Positions 63,261 through 64,000 of a stretch of DNA of 64,000 nucleotides are shown in pieces; the stretch's first letter is position 1; the number at the start of each line of letters is the position of its first letter. The notes under the pieces are model-generated. The model saw only the letters and a list, made by a program, of their open reading frames with translations, had not been told where the DNA came from and ran no database searches. This stretch comes from Bryobacterales bacterium (GTDB lineage: Bacteria > Acidobacteriota > Terriglobia > Bryobacterales > Bryobacteraceae): the NCBI GenBank assembly GCA_020852755.1, contig JADZAF010000034.1, positions 1 through 64,000 of the forward strand, in the 5' to 3' direction. Both the position numbers and the translations under genes were made by a program.

Positions 63261-64000
63261 TTACTTCAGTGACACGTCCCAAACCTTGGCGCGGCGGTCC
63301 TTGCCGTCCGGGCCCGCCACTTCCAGAGACACCACATACTCGCCCGGCTTCTGATACTGATGAATCGGGTGCCGCTCCGTGGAACTCTGTCCGTCGCCGA
63401 AATCCCACCGCCAGGAAGTGACCCTGCCGTAGGAAAGGTCCTGAAACGCCACGGCGCGCCGGCCCATGTCGATCACTTTGAAGGACCACTGCGCCTCCAC
63501 CGGCTTGCGGAGCTTCGCCTCCAGCGGCATCAGGCGGAACGCCACCAGGTCGGATGCGTTGCCGTACATTGTGGTTTTGTGGGACAGGTTCCAGAATCCG
63601 CGATAGGTCCGGGTGTTGGCGTCGTCGTAGTCCAGCACCGACCAGGACATCCCGATCACTTTGTCCTCCGTCAGTTCCGAGGGCACGGCGCGCAGCGGAC
63701 CGTCGCAGCCGGCATAGTCGAAGGGCGTGATCCAGAATTCGAGCACCAGCCTGCCGCTCTGTCCCGGCTTGACGCTATGGGAATAGGCGGCGTTGGCCCA
63801 CGGCAGATCCTTGATCCAGGGCTGGCAGCCCCACACCATCGTCCAGTCCTTGTTCTCGGCCGGCGTGAAGATGTGGTAGTTCTGTGCGTGCACGCCGTGG
63901 AACAGGAAATGCGCGTCCCAGGGGCTTAGCCCCTTGTGCGGGTGCATGGCCTTGATGAAGGGACCGCCCGAGAGGTCCCCGTCCACCACGAGTTCGAAGA
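63261..64000 (-). CDS. PKD domain protein, 5' truncated by window edge
   Basis: About 245 residues are visible and the start lies beyond the right edge. The C-terminal 90 residues form a PKD-type immunoglobulin fold with the hallmark SWRWDFGDGQSSTERHPIHQ and YQKPGEYVVSLEVAGPDG. The preceding part (LVLEFWITPFDYAGCDGPLR, GNASDLVAFRLMP) looks like a beta-sandwich of the carbohydrate-binding CBM9-like sort. Such proteins are usually exported and bind polysaccharide. No catalytic domain is visible, but one could lie upstream. Confidence 0.75.
   Translation of the reverse strand, partial: FELVVDGDLSGGPFIKAMHPHKGLSPWDAHFLFHGVHAQNYHIFTPAENKDWTMVWGCQPWIKDLPWANAAYSHSVKPGQSGRLVLEFWITPFDYAGCDGPLRAVPSELTEDKVIGMSWSVLDYDDANTRTYRGFWNLSHKTTMYGNASDLVAFRLMPLEAKLRKPVEAQWSFKVIDMGRRAVAFQDLSYGRVTSWRWDFGDGQSSTERHPIHQYQKPGEYVVSLEVAGPDGKDRRAKVWDVSLK

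Overview
The window is GC-rich, densely coded bacterial chromosome. It most resembles Acidobacteriota of the Bryobacterales/Solibacter type. The evidence is three very large TonB-receptor-like proteins with an N-terminal carboxypeptidase-regulatory domain, a PD40 propeller ending of the kind found on acidobacterial sensor kinases, a PEP-CTERM protein, Tat-exported sugar-acid enzymes and many secreted enzymes of unknown substrate. No tRNA, rRNA, CRISPR array, transposase or integrase was recognised. This placement is an inference from gene families, not from a marker gene.

Layout. 1-1454: end of a PD40 propeller protein. 1460-9358 (minus): eight tightly packed genes (GT2, membrane glycosyltransferase-like, Zn-alcohol dehydrogenase, SDR, TPM, nucleotidyltransferase, LemA, aldehyde dehydrogenase). 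9545-14822 (plus): ECF sigma factor, anti-sigma factor and TonB-like receptor joined by two ATGA overlaps. 14940-20100: two convergent, related glycoside-hydrolase-like exported proteins that share a terminator hairpin. 20183-25567: GlcG-like protein, a small exported protein, an orphan winged-helix regulator, aroA, ugd and mdh, with a dispersed inverted repeat between genes. 25679-31384: exported nitrilase with a carbohydrate-binding front end, exported RraA-like and PPC-domain proteins, ackA and a TPR protein. 31742-34432: PEP-CTERM/CHRD protein, zapA, a zapB-like gene, rplT, rpmI and a hemerythrin. 34487-41134 (minus): TonB-like receptor, rhamnonate-dehydratase-like enzyme, SMP-30 lactonase and an unknown Tat protein, probably a sugar-acid catabolic group. 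41224-42579: fumC. 42580-45644: accessory stretch. 45645-50914: endonuclease/phosphatase, double ThuA protein, fhs and DUF1326. 51000-54802: SDR, lipid kinase and ligA. 55043-59301: hybrid histidine kinase, biotin carboxylase with a separate biotin carrier, and a lone Flp pilin. 59684-64000 (minus): a third TonB-like receptor and a PKD protein that runs off the edge.

The most unusual region is 42507-45648. The last 73 bp of fumC, stop codon included, recur at 44336-44408 (63/73 identical). The segment between the two copies carries a Cys-rich secreted protein, a secreted propeller protein and a possible 63-residue Cys-rich microprotein. A second two-gene module (PadR regulator plus membrane partner) follows and is flanked by a 24-bp direct repeat (22/24). 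This looks like modular insertion at the 3' end of fumC without a local integrase.

A second window-wide pattern is a recurrent extended -10 element (TGCTAnnnT type) that often lies only 6-9 nt before the start codon, suggesting leaderless mRNAs for ligA, ackA, ugd and others.
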